This document shows, in pieces, positions 1-9,771 of a stretch of 64,000 nucleotides of DNA (position 1 is the stretch's first letter; every line of letters begins with the position of its first letter). The notes under the pieces are model-generated. The model did not search any database, was not told the origin of the DNA, and saw nothing but the letters and a program-made list of their open reading frames with translations. Made by a program: the position numbers and the translations under genes. The stretch spans positions 1 through 64,000 of the forward strand of contig CANMWK010000012.1 in assembly GCA_947501615.1 (NCBI GenBank), given 5' to 3'. This stretch comes from an uncultured Tenacibaculum sp. Lineage in GTDB: Bacteria; Bacteroidota; Bacteroidia; Flavobacteriales; Flavobacteriaceae.

Positions 1-77
1 CCGACTTCCGACTTCCGACTTCCGACTTCCGACTTCCGACTTCCGACTTCCGACTTCCGACTTCCGACTTCCGACTT
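1..77. repeat. Heptanucleotide tandem repeat
   Basis: Eleven perfect head-to-tail copies of the 7-bp unit CCGACTT fill the left edge of the window, and the array probably continues to the left. It stops two bases before the alaS stop codon. The period is not a multiple of three and I see no coding role. It is too uniform and too short-period to be a CRISPR array. Arrays like this change length by slippage and are hard to assemble, so the copy number may be unreliable. Confidence 0.95.
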
Positions 78-79
78 TA

Positions 80-2695
80 TTAAGCAATATACTCCTTAGC
101 ACGCTCTAATGCTTTTGGAATTCCGCCAGGATTTTTACCTCCAGCCGTAGCAAAGAAATTTTGTCCACCACCACCTCCGTGGATTAATTTTCCTAATTCT
201 CGAACTACTTTACCAGCATCATACCCTTTTTCGTTCGCTAAATCTTTAGAAATATAGCACGTTAACATTGCTTTTTCTTTTGTTGGAGCAGTAGCAAAAA
301 CAACAAATAAATTATCAATTTCACCACCTAACTCAAAAAGTAAGTTTTTAATACTAGCTGGATCTAAATCTACTTTTGTTGCTAAGAAGTTTACACCATT
401 AACTTCAGTGATTTGATTTTTTAAATCACCTTTCATGTTCTTAGCCTTATCTTTTAATAACTGTTCTATTTGCTTCTTTAAAGCAGCGTTTTCATCCTGT
501 AAAGAAGTAACCGCTTTGGCTAAGTTTTTAGGATTTTTCAACACATCTTTTACAGCATTAAATTTATCCTCAACGTCTTCGAAATATTCTCCAACAGCCA
601 TATTTGTAATCGCTTCAATACGACGAATACCAGCTGCTACAGCACCTTCAGATTTAATTTTGAAATACCAAACGTCACCAGTTTGTTGCACATGTGTTCC
701 TCCACATAATTCCATAGACTGTCCAAACTTAATCGCTCGTACACTATCGCCATATTTTTCTCCAAATAAAGCAATTGCTCCTTCGTCTATTGCTTGTTGC
801 ATTGGAATATTACGTTTTTCTTCTAACGGAAGATTTTCACGGATACGAGCATTTACAAATTCTTCAATTTCTCTTAGTTGATCACTATCAACTTTAGAAA
901 AATGAGAGAAATCAAAACGCAAATGTTTAGGGCTAACTAAAGATCCTTTTTGTTCTACGTGAGTTCCTAAAATTGTTCGTAAAGCTTGGTGTAATAAATG
1001 CGTTGCTGTATGATTACTTGCAGATAATCTTCTATATTCTTCATTTACCACAGCTTTAAACGATTCATTTACATGTTTTGGTAAGTTTTTCGTGTAATGA
1101 ATAATTACATTATTCTCTTTTTTTGTGTCTAAAATATAAACTACATCACCATGAGCATCTTCTAAGAAACCTTTATCACCAACTTGACCTCCTCCTTCAG
1201 GATAAAAAGGAGTCATATTGAATACTAATTGATATTGATCACCATCTTTTTTAGTCGTTATTTTTCTATAACGGGTTAGTTTTACATCAACACTTAAAGT
1301 ATCATATCCCACAAATTCTTCAACTTCATCCTCAACTAATGTTACCCAGTCATCTGTTGCAAGTGCAGTAGCTTGTCTACCTCTATCTTGCTGTTCTTTT
1401 AAAGCCGTTTTATATTCAGATGTATTGTAAGAAAAACCTCTTTCAGATAAAATTAAACCTGTAAGATCTTCTGGGAAACCATAAGTGTCTTTTAATTCAA
1501 ATACTTTACGTCCAGAAATTTCTTTAGAAGCACTATTTTGAATTACTGTATCTAATAAAAGCAGTCCTTGTTCAAGTGTTTTTAAGAATGAATACTCTTC
1601 TTCTTTAATTACATTGTGAACTAAAGTAGCTTGCTTTTTTAATTCAGGAAAAGCTTCACCCATTTGGTGTGCTAGAGTTTCTGATAACTTATAAATAAAT
1701 GCTTCTTTCTGGTTTAAGAATGTAAATCCGTAACGAATCGCACGTCTTAAAATTCTACGAATTACATAACCAGCTCCATTATTACTTGGTAATTGTCCAT
1801 CAGCAATAGCAAAAGAAACCGCTCTTACATGATCTGCAATTACACGAATAGCGACGTCTATCTTTTCATCATTCCCATATTGTACACCAGTAATGGTTTC
1901 AATTTCTCTGATTAACGGAGTAAATACATCGGTGTCGTAATTCGATTGAACGCCTTGTAAAACCATACATAAACGCTCAAATCCCATACCCGTATCAATA
2001 TGTTTCGCTGGTAGTTCTTCTAAAGATTTGTCTGCTTTTCTATTGTACTGCATGAAAACTAAATTCCATATTTCAACAACTTCAGGATGGTCTTCATTGA
2101 CTAAAGATTTTCCGTCTAATTTAGCTTTTTCTTCAGCCGAACGAATATCAACATGAATTTCAGAACAAGGTCCACATGGTCCTTGATCTCCCATTTCCCA
2201 GAAGTTATCTTTTTTATTTCCCATTAAGATACGATCCTCAGCAATATGTTGTTTCCATAAATCATAAGCTTCTTGATCCATTTTTGTACCATCATCTTCA
2301 TCACCTTCAAAAACGGTAACGTATAAAATATCTTTTGGAATTTTGTAAACTTCAGTTAATAATTCCCAAGCCCAAGCAATTGCCTCTTTTTTAAAGTAAT
2401 CGCCAAAACTCCAGTTACCTAACATTTCAAACATGGTGTGATGATATGTGTCGTAACCAACTTCTTCTAAATCGTTGTGTTTACCAGAAACACGAAGACA
2501 TTTTTGAGAATCAGAAATACGAGGATTTTTAGGGGTGTTATTTCCCAAGAAAAATTCCTTAAATGGTGCCATCCCAGAGTTTGTAAACATAAGGGTCGGA
2601 TCATTTTTTAATACCATTGGGGCAGAAGGCACGATTTCGTGTTGTTTAGATTTAAAAAATGCTAAGAACTTGCTTCTAATTTCTTGAGATTTCAT
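80..2695 (-). CDS. alaS: Alanine--tRNA ligase
   Basis: Alanyl-tRNA synthetase, which charges tRNA-Ala in the cytoplasm and edits mischarged seryl or glycyl tRNA. The 871-aa length is normal for the family. The N-terminus has the class II catalytic core. The editing site is visible as NHTATHLLH near residue 560 with its zinc partner CGGTH near residue 662. The C-terminal C-Ala domain carries the Gly-rich stretch HGGGGGQNF near residue 843. The gene reads away from the divergent M23 peptidase gene. The start is the only in-frame ATG before a conserved N-terminus ([11 protein letters not shown]). The stop abuts the heptamer repeat array. Confidence 0.98.
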   Translation of the reverse strand: MKSQEIRSKFLAFFKSKQHEIVPSAPMVLKNDPTLMFTNSGMAPFKEFFLGNNTPKNPRISDSQKCLRVSGKHNDLEEVGYDTYHHTMFEMLGNWSFGDYFKKEAIAWAWELLTEVYKIPKDILYVTVFEGDEDDGTKMDQEAYDLWKQHIAEDRILMGNKKDNFWEMGDQGPCGPCSEIHVDIRSAEEKAKLDGKSLVNEDHPEVVEIWNLVFMQYNRKADKSLEELPAKHIDTGMGFERLCMVLQGVQSNYDTDVFTPLIREIETITGVQYGNDEKIDVAIRVIADHVRAVSFAIADGQLPSNNGAGYVIRRILRRAIRYGFTFLNQKEAFIYKLSETLAHQMGEAFPELKKQATLVHNVIKEEEYSFLKTLEQGLLLLDTVIQNSASKEISGRKVFELKDTYGFPEDLTGLILSERGFSYNTSEYKTALKEQQDRGRQATALATDDWVTLVEDEVEEFVGYDTLSVDVKLTRYRKITTKKDGDQYQLVFNMTPFYPEGGGQVGDKGFLEDAHGDVVYILDTKKENNVIIHYTKNLPKHVNESFKAVVNEEYRRLSASNHTATHLLHQALRTILGTHVEQKGSLVSPKHLRFDFSHFSKVDSDQLREIEEFVNARIRENLPLEEKRNIPMQQAIDEGAIALFGEKYGDSVRAIKFGQSMELCGGTHVQQTGDVWYFKIKSEGAVAAGIRRIEAITNMAVGEYFEDVEDKFNAVKDVLKNPKNLAKAVTSLQDENAALKKQIEQLLKDKAKNMKGDLKNQITEVNGVNFLATKVDLDPASIKNLLFELGGEIDNLFVVFATAPTKEKAMLTCYISKDLANEKGYDAGKVVRELGKLIHGGGGGQNFFATAGGKNPGGIPKALERAKEYIA

Positions 2696-2738
2696 GGGTT
2701 ATTTCGTTAAAAAAATTCTAATTAAAAAAAGGAAATCG

Positions 2739-2766
2739 TTGAGTTTTGAAACATTTTATAACTTTG
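2739..2766 (+). promoter_or_regulatory. Bacteroidota-type promoter of the M23 peptidase gene
   Basis: A TTG at 2739-2741 and TAACTTTG at 2759-2766 match the Bacteroidota -33/-7 pattern (TTG / TAnnTTTG) with 17 bases between. Transcription would start a few bases downstream, at or after the ATG at 2768. This argues that the ATG at 2768 is not used and that translation starts at 2828 behind a leader of roughly 60 bases. Confidence 0.6.
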
Positions 2767-2827
2767 TATGTCTAATCAACTAAAATATGTTCCTTTTAAA
2801 GGACACAAAAGTACTACATTTGGTCAT

Positions 2828-3796
2828 ATGGCAAAAGTAAAATATTATTACGATCCAGAAACGTTATCGTACCAGCAAATTGAGCTACGAAAACGAGATA
2901 AGTTCAAAAATAGTATCATTATACTATTGGGGATTGGACTTACGATGTTTCTTGGGTTTATGGTGTTAAGTCAGTTTATTGAATCGCCAAAACAAAAAGC
3001 GCAAACAAGAGAATTAGAAAACTCTAAACTTCATATCGAATTATTAGGAAAACGTATTGAAGAGGTTTCTGAGGTTTTAGGAGATTTACAAGAGCGCGAT
3101 AATTATATCTACCGATCGTATTTTGAGGCAAATCCAATTCCTGATGAACAGCGAAAGGCAGGTTTTGGAGGAGTTAATCGCTATAAGAATTTAGAAGGTT
3201 TTAATAATAGTGAGATGATTATAGATGTGACTAAACGTTTAGATATATTGTCTAAACAAATAGTGGTACAGTCAAAATCTCTCGATGAAATTGTTGAATT
3301 AGCCAAGGCGAAAGAAAAAATGTTAGCATCAATTCCAGCTATTCAACCAGTAAAAGTAGAAGATTTAACTCGTGTAGCTTCAGGTTATGGAATGCGTATG
3401 CACCCGATTTTAAAGATTCGTAAAATGCATAAGGGAATGGATTTTACAGCACCCAAAGGCACACCAATCTATGCATCTGGAAATGGAAAAGTTTCAAGAG
3501 CAGACAGAAGTGCTACTTTTGGAAAAGTGGTATATATTGAACATGGTTATGGGTATAAGACAGTATATGCCCATATGAGTAAAATAGGAGTACGAAAAGG
3601 ACAAAAAGTGAAAAGAGGAGATATTATAGGTTATGTAGGAAATACAGGAAGATCAGTATCCGACCATTTACATTATGAAGTACACCGAAATGGAAAAGCC
3701 GTAAATCCTATATATTATTATTATGGAGATTTAACGCCTAAAGAATTTTTAGCGATGCAAAAGGCATCTGAAAACGAAGGACAATCTTTTGATTAA
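2828..3796 (+). CDS. M23 family metallopeptidase (LytM-type)
   Basis: Membrane-anchored peptidoglycan endopeptidase, 322 aa from the chosen start. A short cytoplasmic N-terminus (MAKVKYYYDPET) is typical of flavobacterial members. One TM helix follows near residues 27-50, then a coiled-coil stretch, then a C-terminal LytM domain. The zinc-site motifs are visible: MHPILKIRKMHKGMD and HLHYEVH. The frame is open 20 codons further upstream to an ATG at 2768. I chose 2828 because the family begins at this methionine and because a promoter -7 box ends at 2766. It probably acts in cell-wall remodelling in the periplasm. Confidence 0.93.
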   Translation: MAKVKYYYDPETLSYQQIELRKRDKFKNSIIILLGIGLTMFLGFMVLSQFIESPKQKAQTRELENSKLHIELLGKRIEEVSEVLGDLQERDNYIYRSYFEANPIPDEQRKAGFGGVNRYKNLEGFNNSEMIIDVTKRLDILSKQIVVQSKSLDEIVELAKAKEKMLASIPAIQPVKVEDLTRVASGYGMRMHPILKIRKMHKGMDFTAPKGTPIYASGNGKVSRADRSATFGKVVYIEHGYGYKTVYAHMSKIGVRKGQKVKRGDIIGYVGNTGRSVSDHLHYEVHRNGKAVNPIYYYYGDLTPKEFLAMQKASENEGQSFD

Positions 3797-3818
3797 TTTT
3801 TTACCCCAGTATTAAAAT

Positions 3819-4880
3819 ATGTTATTTAAGAAAACAGTATTAGCATTAAGTATAGTTAGTTTATTTGGAAGTGTACAAGCACAACAAGCAGATTCAATTC
3901 AAACAAAGCCTAAAGAGATTACCTTTATGGCGGTTGGAGATATGATGTTGGGAACAACTTTTCCTAACGCCTCGTATTTACCGCCCAAAGGAACCTATCC
4001 ATTTAAAGATGTACAGCAAGTTTTTGAGAATGCAGACGTGTTGTTTGGGAATTTAGAAGGAACATTAACAGATACTGGAAGGAACGCTAAACGCTGTAAA
4101 GATCCATCTAAATGTTACTCTTTTAAGAGCCCTGAATCTTTTGGGAAACATTTTGAAAAAGCAGGTTTTGATGTCGTAAGTATAGCAAACAATCATATTG
4201 GAGATTTTGGAAGAATAGGAATCACAAATACGTTAAAAACATTAGATAATGCTAAGATTGCAAGTGCAGGGGTATTATCAAAACCCACAACTATCTTTGA
4301 AAAAGATGGTATAAAATATGGATTGATCGCTTTTGCACCAAACAAAGATTGTTTGAAGTTAAACTTTGTAACTAAGGGTACACAAATGGTAAAGAGCTTA
4401 GCAAAAAAAGTTGATATTGTTATTGTTTCTTTTCACGGAGGTGCAGAAGGAACTAAACATAAAAATGTCCCTAGAAAAACAGAATACTTCTATGGAGAAA
4501 ATAGAGGAAATGTATATTCGTTTGCTCATAAAATGATTGATGCTGGCGCAGGATTGGTTTTAGGTCATGGTCCTCATGTACCAAGAGCTATAGAAGTTTA
4601 CAAAGGTAAATTTATAGCGTATAGTATGGGTAATTTTGCAACCTACAAGCGTTTTAGTATGAGTGGATCTAAAGCGTATTCTCCAATTTTTGAATTGAAA
4701 CTAAAAGAGAATGGAGATTTTATTGAAGGGAAAATTCATTCAGCAATTCAGACTAAAACAAGATATCCATTTTTAGATACACAAGAACGTGCATTTAACG
4801 AAATTAAAAAGTTGACTTTACAAGATTTTCCAGAAAATAAAATTAAGTTTGGAACATCAGGAAAAATAGAATTAAAGTAA
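3819..4880 (+). CDS. CapA family protein (metallophosphoesterase fold)
   Basis: A 353-aa exported protein of the CapA / poly-gamma-glutamate synthesis family. An N-terminal signal peptide ends at about VQAQQ (residue 22). The binuclear metallophosphatase-like motifs are in order: GDMMLG near 41, GNLEGT near 77, ANNH near 127, SFHGG near 206, GHGPHV near 250 and YSMGNF near 268. In Bacillus CapA belongs to the capsule machinery. Here no other capsule genes are nearby, so the substrate is unknown. It lies 22 bases after the M23 peptidase gene and one base before the MerR gene, which suggests one operon on cell-envelope themes. Confidence 0.9.
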   Translation: MLFKKTVLALSIVSLFGSVQAQQADSIQTKPKEITFMAVGDMMLGTTFPNASYLPPKGTYPFKDVQQVFENADVLFGNLEGTLTDTGRNAKRCKDPSKCYSFKSPESFGKHFEKAGFDVVSIANNHIGDFGRIGITNTLKTLDNAKIASAGVLSKPTTIFEKDGIKYGLIAFAPNKDCLKLNFVTKGTQMVKSLAKKVDIVIVSFHGGAEGTKHKNVPRKTEYFYGENRGNVYSFAHKMIDAGAGLVLGHGPHVPRAIEVYKGKFIAYSMGNFATYKRFSMSGSKAYSPIFELKLKENGDFIEGKIHSAIQTKTRYPFLDTQERAFNEIKKLTLQDFPENKIKFGTSGKIELK

Positions 4881-4881
4881 C

Positions 4882-5214
4882 ATGCATGTTGATCTCCCTA
4901 AAAAAAGGTATTACAAAATTGGTGAAGTAGCCAAAGCATTTGATGTAAATACATCTTTAATTCGCTTTTGGGAAGGAGAGTTTGATATTATTAAGCCAAA
5001 AAAGAATGCAAAAGGGAATCGATTATTTACTCCAGAGGATGTTGAAAACTTTAAGTTGATTTATAACTTAGTAAAGGAGCGTGGTTTTACTTTAGAAGGA
5101 GCGAAACAAAAATTAAAGAAGAACCCTGATAAAATGGTTCAAAACCATGAAATAATTAGTAGATTAGAAGCAGTAAAAGCAGAATTAATAAAAATCAAAA
5201 ATCAAATAGAATAA
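4882..5214 (+). CDS. MerR family transcriptional regulator
   Basis: A 110-aa DNA-binding protein. Residues 8-75 form a MerR-type winged helix-turn-helix (KIGEVAKAFDVNTSLIRFWE, then NRLFTPEDV). A short C-terminal helix would serve for dimerisation. There are no cysteines, so it is not a metal-sensing MerR. It starts one base after the CapA stop and sits 16 bases before lemA, so it is probably co-transcribed. Single-domain MerR proteins next to M23 peptidase and LemA genes are common in Flavobacteriaceae. Its target promoters cannot be inferred. Confidence 0.88.
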   Translation: MHVDLPKKRYYKIGEVAKAFDVNTSLIRFWEGEFDIIKPKKNAKGNRLFTPEDVENFKLIYNLVKERGFTLEGAKQKLKKNPDKMVQNHEIISRLEAVKAELIKIKNQIE

Positions 5215-5230
5215 CAAAAATCAAAAGAAT

Positions 5231-5836
5231 ATGAAAAAATGGTTAATACCTTTATTGGTAGTTGGAGTAATAGGATTTTACTTCTATAGTGCAGCTGTAA
5301 GTTTTAATAATACTGCTGTTGAATATCAGGAAGATGCAAAAACAAAATGGTCAAATGTTGAAAGTTCGTATCAGAGGAGAAATGATTTAATTGGAAATCT
5401 TGTAAAAACAGTACAAGGTGCTGCTGATTTTGAAAAAAGTACCTTAACTGAGGTGATTAATGCTAGAGCTAAAGCTACTTCAGTAAATATTGATGCGAGT
5501 AAATTAACTCCAGAAACTATGGCACAGTTTCAACAAGCGCAATCAGGTTTATCTGGAGCATTATCTAAATTATTAGTTTCTGTTGAACGTTATCCAGACT
5601 TAAAAGCAAATCGTAATTTTTTAGAATTACAGAGTCAATTAGAAGGAACAGAGAATAGAATTAACGTAGCTAGAGATCGTTTTAATGAAAATGTTAATGT
5701 TTATAACAAGCATATTAAAAAGTTCCCAGGATCTATTTTTGCTGGTTGGTTTGGATTTGATGAGATGACACGTTACAAAGCAGATCCAGGTTCAGAAAAA
5801 GCACCAGATGTTAATTTTGATTTTGGAAAAAAATAG
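5231..5836 (+). CDS. LemA family protein
   Basis: A 201-aa membrane-anchored protein. A single N-terminal TM helix (residues 3-22) is followed by the LemA helical domain, with the characteristic NTAVEYQEDAKTKWSNVES and RRNDLIGNLVKTVQG segments and an EGTENRINVARDRFNENV stretch. LemA proteins are of uncertain biochemical function and often sit with TPM-domain proteins, exactly as here: two TPM genes follow at 3 and 444 bases. The order lemA-TPM-TPM on one strand suggests a membrane complex. Confidence 0.95.
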   Translation: MKKWLIPLLVVGVIGFYFYSAAVSFNNTAVEYQEDAKTKWSNVESSYQRRNDLIGNLVKTVQGAADFEKSTLTEVINARAKATSVNIDASKLTPETMAQFQQAQSGLSGALSKLLVSVERYPDLKANRNFLELQSQLEGTENRINVARDRFNENVNVYNKHIKKFPGSIFAGWFGFDEMTRYKADPGSEKAPDVNFDFGKK

Positions 5837-5839
5837 TAG

Positions 5840-6277
5840 ATGTCTCAAGTAGAAGATTTTCTTTCTCAACAAGAAGAACAAGAAATAGTTGAAGCAATTC
5901 GGCAAGCAGAACTAAATACTTCTGGTGAAATTAGAGTGCATATTGAAGCAACAACCACGCTTTCGCACTATGATAGAGCACTAGAAGTATTTACAATGCT
6001 CAATATGGATCAAACTAAGGCAGAAAATGCTGTTTTAATCTATGTTGCTGTCATAGATCACGCTTTTGTGATTTATGGCGATACAGGTATAAATGCTGTT
6101 GTACCAAATGATTTTTGGGAAACTACAAGAGATGTTATACAACACAATTTTAAGAACGGTAATTTTGCAGCAGGTTTAGTTCAAGGAATTTTAAAAGCTG
6201 GTGAAGAATTGAAAGCTCACTTTCCTTGGGATGAAGATGATACAGATGAATTACCAAATGAAGTTTCAAAAGGCTAG
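5840..6277 (+). CDS. TPM domain-containing protein (cytoplasmic form)
   Basis: A 145-aa protein made almost entirely of a TPM domain (visible cores GEIRVHIEATT and NAVLIYVAVIDHAFVIYGD). It has no signal peptide or TM helix, so it should be cytoplasmic. Its acidic C-terminus includes DEDDTDELPNE. It starts three bases after lemA and ends directly against the next TPM gene, which makes translational coupling very likely. TPM domains are reported in proteins linked to membrane repair or phosphatase-like activity. The role here is open. Confidence 0.9.
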   Translation: MSQVEDFLSQQEEQEIVEAIRQAELNTSGEIRVHIEATTTLSHYDRALEVFTMLNMDQTKAENAVLIYVAVIDHAFVIYGDTGINAVVPNDFWETTRDVIQHNFKNGNFAAGLVQGILKAGEELKAHFPWDEDDTDELPNEVSKG

Positions 6278-7099
6278 ATGAAAAAGATTTTTTTTACGGT
6301 AGTATTTTTTTTCATTGGATTTCAATTGAGTTTTGCTCAGTTCGATATTCCTAAGAAACCTAAATTTCAGACAAGCGTTTACGATTACATTAATTTACTT
6401 TCGGCCAACCAAAAAAAGGCTTTGGAAAATAAGTTAGTACGTTATTCAGATACTACTTCTACACAAGTTGTTGTGGCTATTATTAATACGACGCAAGGAG
6501 AAGAAATTGGGTATTTGGCTACAAATTGGGCTCATGAATGGGGGATAGGACAAGGAGATAAAGACAATGGAGTTTTTGTATTGTTGGCAAAGGACGACCG
6601 AAAAATTACGATTAGAACGGGTTACGGTACAGAACACCTGTTAACTGATTTTACTTCTCGACAAATTATTGAGTACGACATTCTTCCGTATTTTAAAAAA
6701 GGACAATATTATGCTGGTTTAGATAACGGTGCATCTTCTATTTTTAAAGTAATGCAAGGCGAGTACAAAGGAACTCGTAAACGAAATTCTAAAGGAACTA
6801 ATCCTAGTATTTTTATTTTCATCTTTTTTATTTTCATTTTTATTTTATTGATTTCTAGAGGAAATCGAGGAGGTAGAGGTGGAGGAAAATATAGAAATAC
6901 AGATTCTCGTGATCTCTTCGAGACTATTATTTTAAGTAATGCTGGTAGAGGTGGAGGTTCATCTCGTAGAAGCGGCGGCTTTGGTGGTTTTGGGGGTTCT
7001 TCAGGAGGCTTTGGTGGTGGAGGTAGTTTCGGCGGCGGTTTCGGTGGTGGTTTTGGCGGCGGCGGCTTTGGTGGTGGTGGTGCCACTGGCGGTTGGTAA
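6278..7099 (+). CDS. TPM domain-containing exported membrane protein with Gly-rich tail
   Basis: A 273-aa protein. The signal peptide ends at about LSFAQ (residue 21). The TPM domain (about 30-155) includes YDYINLLSANQKKALE, TQVVVAIINTT and ITIRTGYGTEHLLTD. One TM helix lies near residues 177-192, and about the last 75 residues are dominated by Gly, Ser and Phe. The ATG directly follows the stop of the preceding TPM gene. This layout (TPM, TM, GGSFGGG-type tail) is common in proteins called YgcG-like. The Gly-rich tail is the reason a large proline-rich open frame appears on the opposite strand; that frame is a shadow. Confidence 0.92.
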   Translation: MKKIFFTVVFFFIGFQLSFAQFDIPKKPKFQTSVYDYINLLSANQKKALENKLVRYSDTTSTQVVVAIINTTQGEEIGYLATNWAHEWGIGQGDKDNGVFVLLAKDDRKITIRTGYGTEHLLTDFTSRQIIEYDILPYFKKGQYYAGLDNGASSIFKVMQGEYKGTRKRNSKGTNPSIFIFIFFIFIFILLISRGNRGGRGGGKYRNTDSRDLFETIILSNAGRGGGSSRRSGGFGGFGGSSGGFGGGGSFGGGFGGGFGGGGFGGGGATGGW

Positions 7100-7179
7100 C
7101 TTTACACTTACATTATCTTTTCGTAACATTTAGGAAAAAGAAGGCATGTAATTATGCAAATACTTAAATCCTAAATATC

Positions 7180-8838
7180 ATGTCAACCAATTTAAAACGT
7201 AGAAGTTTTCTAAAAAACTCATTATTAGCTACTAGTGGGCTTATTTTAGCGCCTAATTTTATAAGTTGCGATTCAGATCCAAGTGAAATTACAAATCCAA
7301 TACCTTCAGATATCACTGAAAAGAATTTTGATCTTGGTGTAGCTAGTTTCGATCCTACGAATTCTCAAGTAATTATTTGGACACGGTATTCTACTACAAA
7401 TCCAACTGCAAAATTGACTTGGCAATTAGCTAAAGATAAAGAGTTTACAAAGTTAGTTCGACAAGGTGAAGTAGAAACAGACGCTTCTAGAGATTATACA
7501 GTAGCTATCGAAGTAAAAGATTTAGAAGAGAATTTAAGGTTATATTATCGTTTTGTAAATGTAAATGATAAAGCGACTTCACCAGTAGGGGAAACGTTAA
7601 CTTTTGGAGCAAATGTAGCAGAGATTAAATTAGCTGTAGCTTCTTGTTCTAATCATGCTTATGGGTATTTTAATGTTTATGAAGCGATCAACCAATCAGA
7701 TGCGGATGTAGTAGTTCATTTAGGAGATTATATTTATGAATATGGAGAAGATACTTATGGATCATTTAGGGATCCAGATCCAATAGGAGAAATTATCTCT
7801 TTAGATGATTATAGAAAGCGTTATCGTTTATATCGATCAGATATTCAATTAAAAGAGTTACACCAAAAGAAACCTTTTATTTGTGTTTGGGATGATCATG
7901 AAGTTACCAACGATGCTTATACCGATGGAGCAGAAAATCATCAAGATAATGAAGGAGACTATCAAGAAAGAAAAAGAAGCGCATTACAAGCTTATAGCGA
8001 ATATTTACCAAATACTACAAATCTAACGGATAATTCAATTATCTATAGAAAACTGCAATTAGGAAACTTGATAGATTTAGTAATGTTAGATACTAGAATT
8101 GTTGGAAGAGATAAGCAATTGGAATATGCTAGTTTTACTTCTGCAAGTGGTTTTGATACTGAAGCTTTCCAACAATCTTGGTTAGATCCCTCTAGAACTT
8201 TATTAGGAACACAACAAAAGGCTTGGTTTAAGAGTGAAATAGCGGCTTCAAGCACTTCATGGCAAATTATAGGTCAACAAGTTTTAATGGGAAAAATGTT
8301 AATTCCGGCAGAGTTAATTGCGCTTTTTGGGAGTCCAGAATTTCAAGTTGCACTAGGTCAGTTAGCACAAATAAAAACGAGACTGTTACAAAACGACTCT
8401 ACTTTAACAGCAGAAGAAATTGCCAGAGTAAAAACAGTTATTCCATATAATTTAGATGCTTGGGATGGTTACTTCGCTGAGAGAGAAGAAATATTAGCAA
8501 CGTTTAAAGATAAAAAAGTGGTTGTGCTAGCAGGTGACACACACAATGCTTGGCAATCGGATTTAATGACAGCTACAGGTGAAAAAGTAGGGGATGAGCT
8601 AGCGACAAGTTCTGTTTCTTCACCAGGATTTGAATCTTTTGTTGGTGCTCAAGGTGCAGTTCAATTAGGAGGTGCGCTAGAGTTATTAATTGATGATTTG
8701 AATTTTGCAAATTTAGTTGACCGTGGATTTATGAAGTTAACTGTCACTTCTGGAGCTGTAAAAACAGACTGGATTTACGTTGATACAGTTACTGAAACTA
8801 CATTTTCAACTTCAATAAAAAATACACTGACGTTATAA
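7180..8838 (+). CDS. PhoD-like alkaline phosphatase, Tat/lipoprotein exported
   Basis: A 552-aa PhoD-family metallophosphatase. The N-terminus carries a twin-arginine motif (KRRSFLK), a hydrophobic stretch and a possible lipobox (PNFISC), so folded export and lipid anchoring are likely. An N-terminal Fn3-like domain (about 45-145) precedes the catalytic domain with VVVHLGDYIYEYGED near 185, VWDDHEVTND near 236 and VLAGDTHNAW near 450. It should release phosphate from phosphodiesters or monoesters in the envelope. It is followed by a strong hairpin terminator and stands alone transcriptionally. Confidence 0.93.
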   Translation: MSTNLKRRSFLKNSLLATSGLILAPNFISCDSDPSEITNPIPSDITEKNFDLGVASFDPTNSQVIIWTRYSTTNPTAKLTWQLAKDKEFTKLVRQGEVETDASRDYTVAIEVKDLEENLRLYYRFVNVNDKATSPVGETLTFGANVAEIKLAVASCSNHAYGYFNVYEAINQSDADVVVHLGDYIYEYGEDTYGSFRDPDPIGEIISLDDYRKRYRLYRSDIQLKELHQKKPFICVWDDHEVTNDAYTDGAENHQDNEGDYQERKRSALQAYSEYLPNTTNLTDNSIIYRKLQLGNLIDLVMLDTRIVGRDKQLEYASFTSASGFDTEAFQQSWLDPSRTLLGTQQKAWFKSEIAASSTSWQIIGQQVLMGKMLIPAELIALFGSPEFQVALGQLAQIKTRLLQNDSTLTAEEIARVKTVIPYNLDAWDGYFAEREEILATFKDKKVVVLAGDTHNAWQSDLMTATGEKVGDELATSSVSSPGFESFVGAQGAVQLGGALELLIDDLNFANLVDRGFMKLTVTSGAVKTDWIYVDTVTETTFSTSIKNTLTL

Positions 8839-8860
8839 TCAATCATTTGATTAAATTTGA

Positions 8861-8886
8861 AAGCTCCTGATTTCAGGAGCTTTTTT
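8861..8886 (+). terminator. Rho-independent terminator after phoD-like gene
   Basis: AAGCTCCTGA and its exact complement TCAGGAGCTT are separated by two bases and followed by a T run. It lies 22 bases after the phosphatase stop. An open frame with a TTG start at 8885 reaches into it, which supports the downstream ATG at 8903 as the real start of the next gene. Confidence 0.9.
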
Positions 8887-8902
8887 GTTTATCTTTAAAT
8901 AC

Positions 8903-9757
8903 ATGAAAAAAAGTTATCTGCTAATAGCATTTTTATTGAGTTTTGGTTGTTCAAATTATGGACAGTTAAATAAAATGGCTCGATTGCCGAAACTACTAGA
9001 TGAAGTTTCTGGAATAGAAAAAGTAAAAGGAAAAGATTTGTTTTGGATGCATAATGATGGAGGGAATAAAAATGAAATTTATTTAGTAGATGTTGTAGGT
9101 AATATTATAAGAACTGTGCAAATTAAAGCTAAAAATGAAGATTGGGAAGATATTACATCCGATGATGAAGGCAATTTGTATCTAGCTGATTTTGGGAATA
9201 ATGAAAATAGACGAAAGGATTTAAAAATTTTAAAGATCAAGTTTAATGATGTGATGACTAAGAATACTGTTGAGGTTGAAAAGATAAAATTTGAATATCC
9301 CGAACAGCATAAGTTTCCACCTAAAAAGAGAAAGCGCTTTTTTGATGCTGAAAGTATTGTTCATGCCAATGGGTATCTGTATATTTTTACAAAAAGTAGA
9401 GTTAAGAAAGATTATGGAAAAACAAGTTTGTATAAGATTCCGGCAACTAAAGGTAAGTATGAAGCACAGTTATTAGGGACTTTTGAGCATTGTTCTAAAA
9501 TGCGTTGTTGGATTACTGCTGCTAGTATTACTAATGATGGGAAGAAAGTTGCATTATTGACCTCAGATAAGGTATTGTTGTTTACAAATTTTGAAGCTGA
9601 TAATTTTTTTAATGGAAAACGAACTGAAATAGATCTTGGTTTCGTGTCTCAAAAAGAAGCTATAGATTTTAATGATGATAATACGCAACTTTACATTACA
9701 GATGAAAGAGCTCATGGAAAAGGAGGAAATTTGTATTCTTTTAATTTATCAAAGTAA
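8903..9757 (+). CDS. Predicted lipoprotein, beta-propeller-like
   Basis: A 284-aa protein with a lipoprotein signal (MKKSYLLIAFLLSFGC, Cys at residue 16). The body has repeated strand-turn patterns such as NEIYLVDVVGNIIRTVQI, DDEGNLYLADFGNNENRR and NGYLYIFTKS. These resemble the SdiA-regulated or NHL/phytase-like propeller proteins, but I cannot assign a family with certainty. A start at a TTG inside the preceding terminator is rejected in favour of this ATG. It precedes the DUF2237 gene by 14 bases and is probably co-transcribed with it. Confidence 0.75.
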   Translation: MKKSYLLIAFLLSFGCSNYGQLNKMARLPKLLDEVSGIEKVKGKDLFWMHNDGGNKNEIYLVDVVGNIIRTVQIKAKNEDWEDITSDDEGNLYLADFGNNENRRKDLKILKIKFNDVMTKNTVEVEKIKFEYPEQHKFPPKKRKRFFDAESIVHANGYLYIFTKSRVKKDYGKTSLYKIPATKGKYEAQLLGTFEHCSKMRCWITAASITNDGKKVALLTSDKVLLFTNFEADNFFNGKRTEIDLGFVSQKEAIDFNDDNTQLYITDERAHGKGGNLYSFNLSK

Positions 9758-9771
9758 TTAAATATAGTTTT

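Noticed and set aside
1..77. CRISPR array
   Set aside because: The unit is only 7 bases, without spacers, and no cas genes are near. It is a simple tandem repeat.
2768..2827. Upstream start for the M23 peptidase
   Set aside because: The ATG at 2768 lies one base after a -7 promoter box, so it would hardly be in the transcript; family proteins start at the next methionine.
6709..7086. Proline-rich 125-codon frame on the minus strand
   Set aside because: It is the reverse reading of the Gly-rich tail of the TPM protein (GGT/GGC codons give proline runs).
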